Origin: JAHRAH01 sp051009015
Lineage (GTDB): Bacteria > Pseudomonadota > Gammaproteobacteria > Tethybacterales > Persebacteraceae
Reading direction: 5' to 3'
Length of the DNA: 7,182 nt
Assembly: GCA_051009015.1 (NCBI GenBank)
Contig: JBPCWZ010000183.1
Location: forward strand, 1 to 7,182
In this document: piece by piece, positions 5,826 to 7,182 of the stretch
Position numbering within the stretch: the first letter of the stretch is position 1
How the letters are laid out: each line of letters opens with the position of its first letter
The notes under the pieces: model-generated
Databases searched by the model: none
Told to the model about the DNA's origin: nothing
Seen by the model: the letters and a program-made list of their open reading frames with translations, nothing else
Made by a program: the position numbers and the translations under genes

Positions 5826-7178
5826 TCAATCACGGCACCAAAAGGGCTTGCCCGCGCATCTTATTCTATTCGCCTCCTGGCGCATGAGATACGCGATTCC
5901 GCTGAAAAAGCCGTAATGATACTTGGCTATATCAAACGAATGGTTTCCTTCACTGTCTACGACAAGAGGATTCGCCCCCCCTTGGATAAGTTCCCATGCC
6001 GCATCAGTTGCGTTATGCCTTGCCGCAAAATGCAAAGGCGTTTGTCTTTTGTGTTTGCGATTTTGGGCATAAACATTCGCTCCCTTTGCGATAAGGACGC
6101 GCACCGCTTCGGCGTTGTTATTCAATGCCGCAATATGCAAAGGCATATAACCCCGGGCATCTCTCACATCAATCTTCGCCCCCAGTTCGAGAAGGGTCTT
6201 GACGGCTTTGGCGTTATCCTTCGCCGCGTGGTGCAAAGGCGTCATCTTATCCTTTCCCGTTTTATGAATGAACGAAGCGTCCGTCTTGTATTCCTCGATA
6301 AGCTTCCCGGCGACAAAAGTGCTGCCCGCATACACCGCCACTTCCAAAGCCGTTCTGCCCGCGTTGTCTTTTGCATTCCTGTTCGCTTTTGACCTTGGAT
6401 TTTCGAGAAGATACCTCACAGATTTGATTTTGTTCGCTTGCGCCGCCAGATGCAAAGGCGTTCTGCCCTCGTCGTCCTTCGCATTAACATCCGCGCGCCT
6501 GTCGATAAGCCATTCCATAACCGCATTGGGCAGTACCGGTGTGTGTAGTTTTGAGGCGTCGGTTTGCACCGCCAGATGCAAAGGCGTTCTGCCCTTTTTG
6601 TCTTGCGCATGAACATTCGCGCGCTTTTTGACAAGAGCCTCCACGGCGTAGCGGTGGCCCGCCGCCGCCGCCAGATGCAAAGGCGTTCTGCCCTCTTTGT
6701 CCCACGCTTCAATATGCGCGCGCGCTCTGAGAAGCATCAGGACGACATCATGATTACCGGTGTCTGCGGCAATGTGCAAAGCAGTCCTGCCGCGTGTGGA
6801 GGTTCGGATTTCAGTATCCGTGCGCATCCTGAGAAGTTCGCCTATCTGTCGCATCTTGCCTCTCGCCACCACCTCGTGCAGGTAAGTCCAGCCGTCTTCG
6901 CCTCTTTTTGTGTCGAGTTCTGCTTTGCTCACCCCTTTGTAAGAGTCGCGATGGTCGTATCTGTAGGCGATGTCTATGCGCCCGTCCGTAGCATGCGTTG
7001 CCTGCCGCTCGCCGATGGCGAATGCCGCATTGCCGGCGAATGCCACATTGCCGATGGCGAGAATGGCGGACAGGCACACCGCGCCAAAAGCGCGCCAAAA
7101 GTTGAAGTTGTCGCCCCCGCCTTGCGCCGCGCAAAAGGTAAAAAGCCGCCCGAAAGCGGCAAAAATCGCCGTCAGCAT
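5826..7178 (-). CDS. Secreted ankyrin-repeat protein (about 450 aa)
   Basis: This is a protein-binding scaffold with no visible catalytic domain; its partner is unknown. Residues 1-30 form a long n-region. A hydrophobic core follows at about 31-48, with AFA cleavage sites near residues 48 and 54, so I infer Sec export to the periplasm or outside. Ankyrin repeats run from about residue 95 to 438. The clear ones begin at GRTALHIAA (130), GRTPLHLAA (163), GRTPLHLAV (196, with an insertion of about eight residues), GRTPLHLAA (238), GRTALEVAV (274), MTPLHHAAK (312), YMPLHIAAL (344) and QTPLHFAAR (379). Degenerate repeats lie at each end (GWTYLHEVV at 96, GNHSFDIAK at 411). The tail has two cysteines, C441 and C448, six residues apart. 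The ATG at 7178 is the only good in-frame start seen, but the frame is open to the window edge, so the true start could lie outside. Three repeats share a 27-base identical core in DNA. The gene reads intact and ends in TGA, 207 bases before the peptide transporter operon. Confidence 0.87.
   Translation of the reverse strand: MLTAIFAAFGRLFTFCAAQGGGDNFNFWRAFGAVCLSAILAIGNVAFAGNAAFAIGERQATHATDGRIDIAYRYDHRDSYKGVSKAELDTKRGEDGWTYLHEVVARGKMRQIGELLRMRTDTEIRTSTRGRTALHIAADTGNHDVVLMLLRARAHIEAWDKEGRTPLHLAAAAGHRYAVEALVKKRANVHAQDKKGRTPLHLAVQTDASKLHTPVLPNAVMEWLIDRRADVNAKDDEGRTPLHLAAQANKIKSVRYLLENPRSKANRNAKDNAGRTALEVAVYAGSTFVAGKLIEEYKTDASFIHKTGKDKMTPLHHAAKDNAKAVKTLLELGAKIDVRDARGYMPLHIAALNNNAEAVRVLIAKGANVYAQNRKHKRQTPLHFAARHNATDAAWELIQGGANPLVVDSEGNHSFDIAKYHYGFFSGIAYLMRQEANRIRCAGKPFWCRD
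6443..6694 (-). repeat. Three identical 27-base cores of ankyrin repeats
   Basis: The same 27 bases occur at 6443-6469, 6569-6595 and 6668-6694. They encode the G-R-T-P-L-H-L-A core of three successive ankyrin repeats. The copies are 126 and 99 bases apart, that is 42 and 33 codons, so all are in frame. Protein conservation alone would let synonymous positions drift, so identity at every base suggests recent internal duplication or gene conversion. Weaker relatives built on TGCAAAG lie near 6030, 6136, 6230 and 6775. Confidence 0.85.
7141..7160 (-). terminator. Terminator-like hairpin inside the 5' end of the ankyrin gene
   Basis: On the minus-strand transcript, a GCCGC arm (7160-7156) and a GCGGC arm (7149-7145) enclose a six-base loop and are followed by five U residues (7144-7140). 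This is a short but classic intrinsic-terminator shape. It lies at codons 7-12 of the ankyrin gene if that gene starts at 7178. It could end transcription from an upstream gene, act as an attenuator, or simply be coding sequence. It shares 15 identical bases with the hairpin at 5710-5732. Confidence 0.3.
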
Positions 7179-7182
7179 CAGT

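Noticed and set aside
5790..6612. Plus-strand open frames opposite the ankyrin gene (5790-6392 and 6268-6612).
   Set aside because: Their apparent internal repeats are only the complement of the ankyrin repeats.
1577..7155. Nine-base word CGCCCGAAA at 1577, 3431, 4799, 5716 and 7147, all on the plus strand, considered as an uptake sequence.
   Set aside because: The copies at 1577, 3431 and 4799 fall in coding sequence and are explained by common codons such as TCG GGC in Ser-Gly. Five copies in one window are not enough; only the longer 15-base pair is kept as a finding.
1..7182. CRISPR array, tRNA or rRNA gene, insertion sequence, toxin-antitoxin or phage module.
   Set aside because: No regularly spaced direct repeats, cloverleaf-like sequence, transposase or other diagnostic protein was seen. 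The window is almost completely filled by the six assigned genes.

Overview
All six convincing genes lie on the minus strand, so the window reads from right to left. G+C is in the mid-fifties by eye. A Sec-type secretion signal, a periplasmic-type binding protein and a canonical Shine-Dalgarno site point to a Gram-negative bacterium, probably a proteobacterium. The large secreted ankyrin-repeat protein would fit a host-associated lifestyle, but the sequence does not fix a genus.

Right end (7178-5826): one gene for a secreted protein of about 450 residues, with a long N-terminal signal region, nine to ten ankyrin repeats and a C-terminal cysteine pair. Its start lies 4 bases from the window edge and could be further upstream. 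It has no recognisable enzymatic domain.

Gap (5825-5619, 207 bases): in reading order it holds a palindromic dispersed-repeat-like element, a terminator-like GC hairpin with a U run, a weak sigma70-like promoter candidate, a small hairpin and a strong ribosome binding site. This layout suggests that the transporter operon is transcribed separately from the ankyrin gene.

Left three quarters (5618-4): a complete five-gene peptide ABC importer in the classical dppABCDF order. It consists of a periplasmic binding protein, two six-helix permeases and two ATPases that both carry the C-terminal four-cysteine motif. The four membrane and ATPase genes are joined by stop/start overlaps (ATGA, TAATG, ATGA) and lack good Shine-Dalgarno sites of their own, so they are probably made in fixed ratio by translational coupling. 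Only the binding protein has a strong ribosome binding site, and a hairpin follows its stop codon and covers the ribosome binding region of the next gene. This is a plausible device for making more binding protein than membrane complex.

The transporter is a standard, intact system. I found no CRISPR array, RNA gene, insertion sequence, phage gene or clearly new system. The observations most worth a second look are the secreted ankyrin protein with near-identical repeat cores, the hairpin between the binding protein and permease genes, the two terminator-like hairpins sharing a 15-base core, and the intergenic palindromic repeat.
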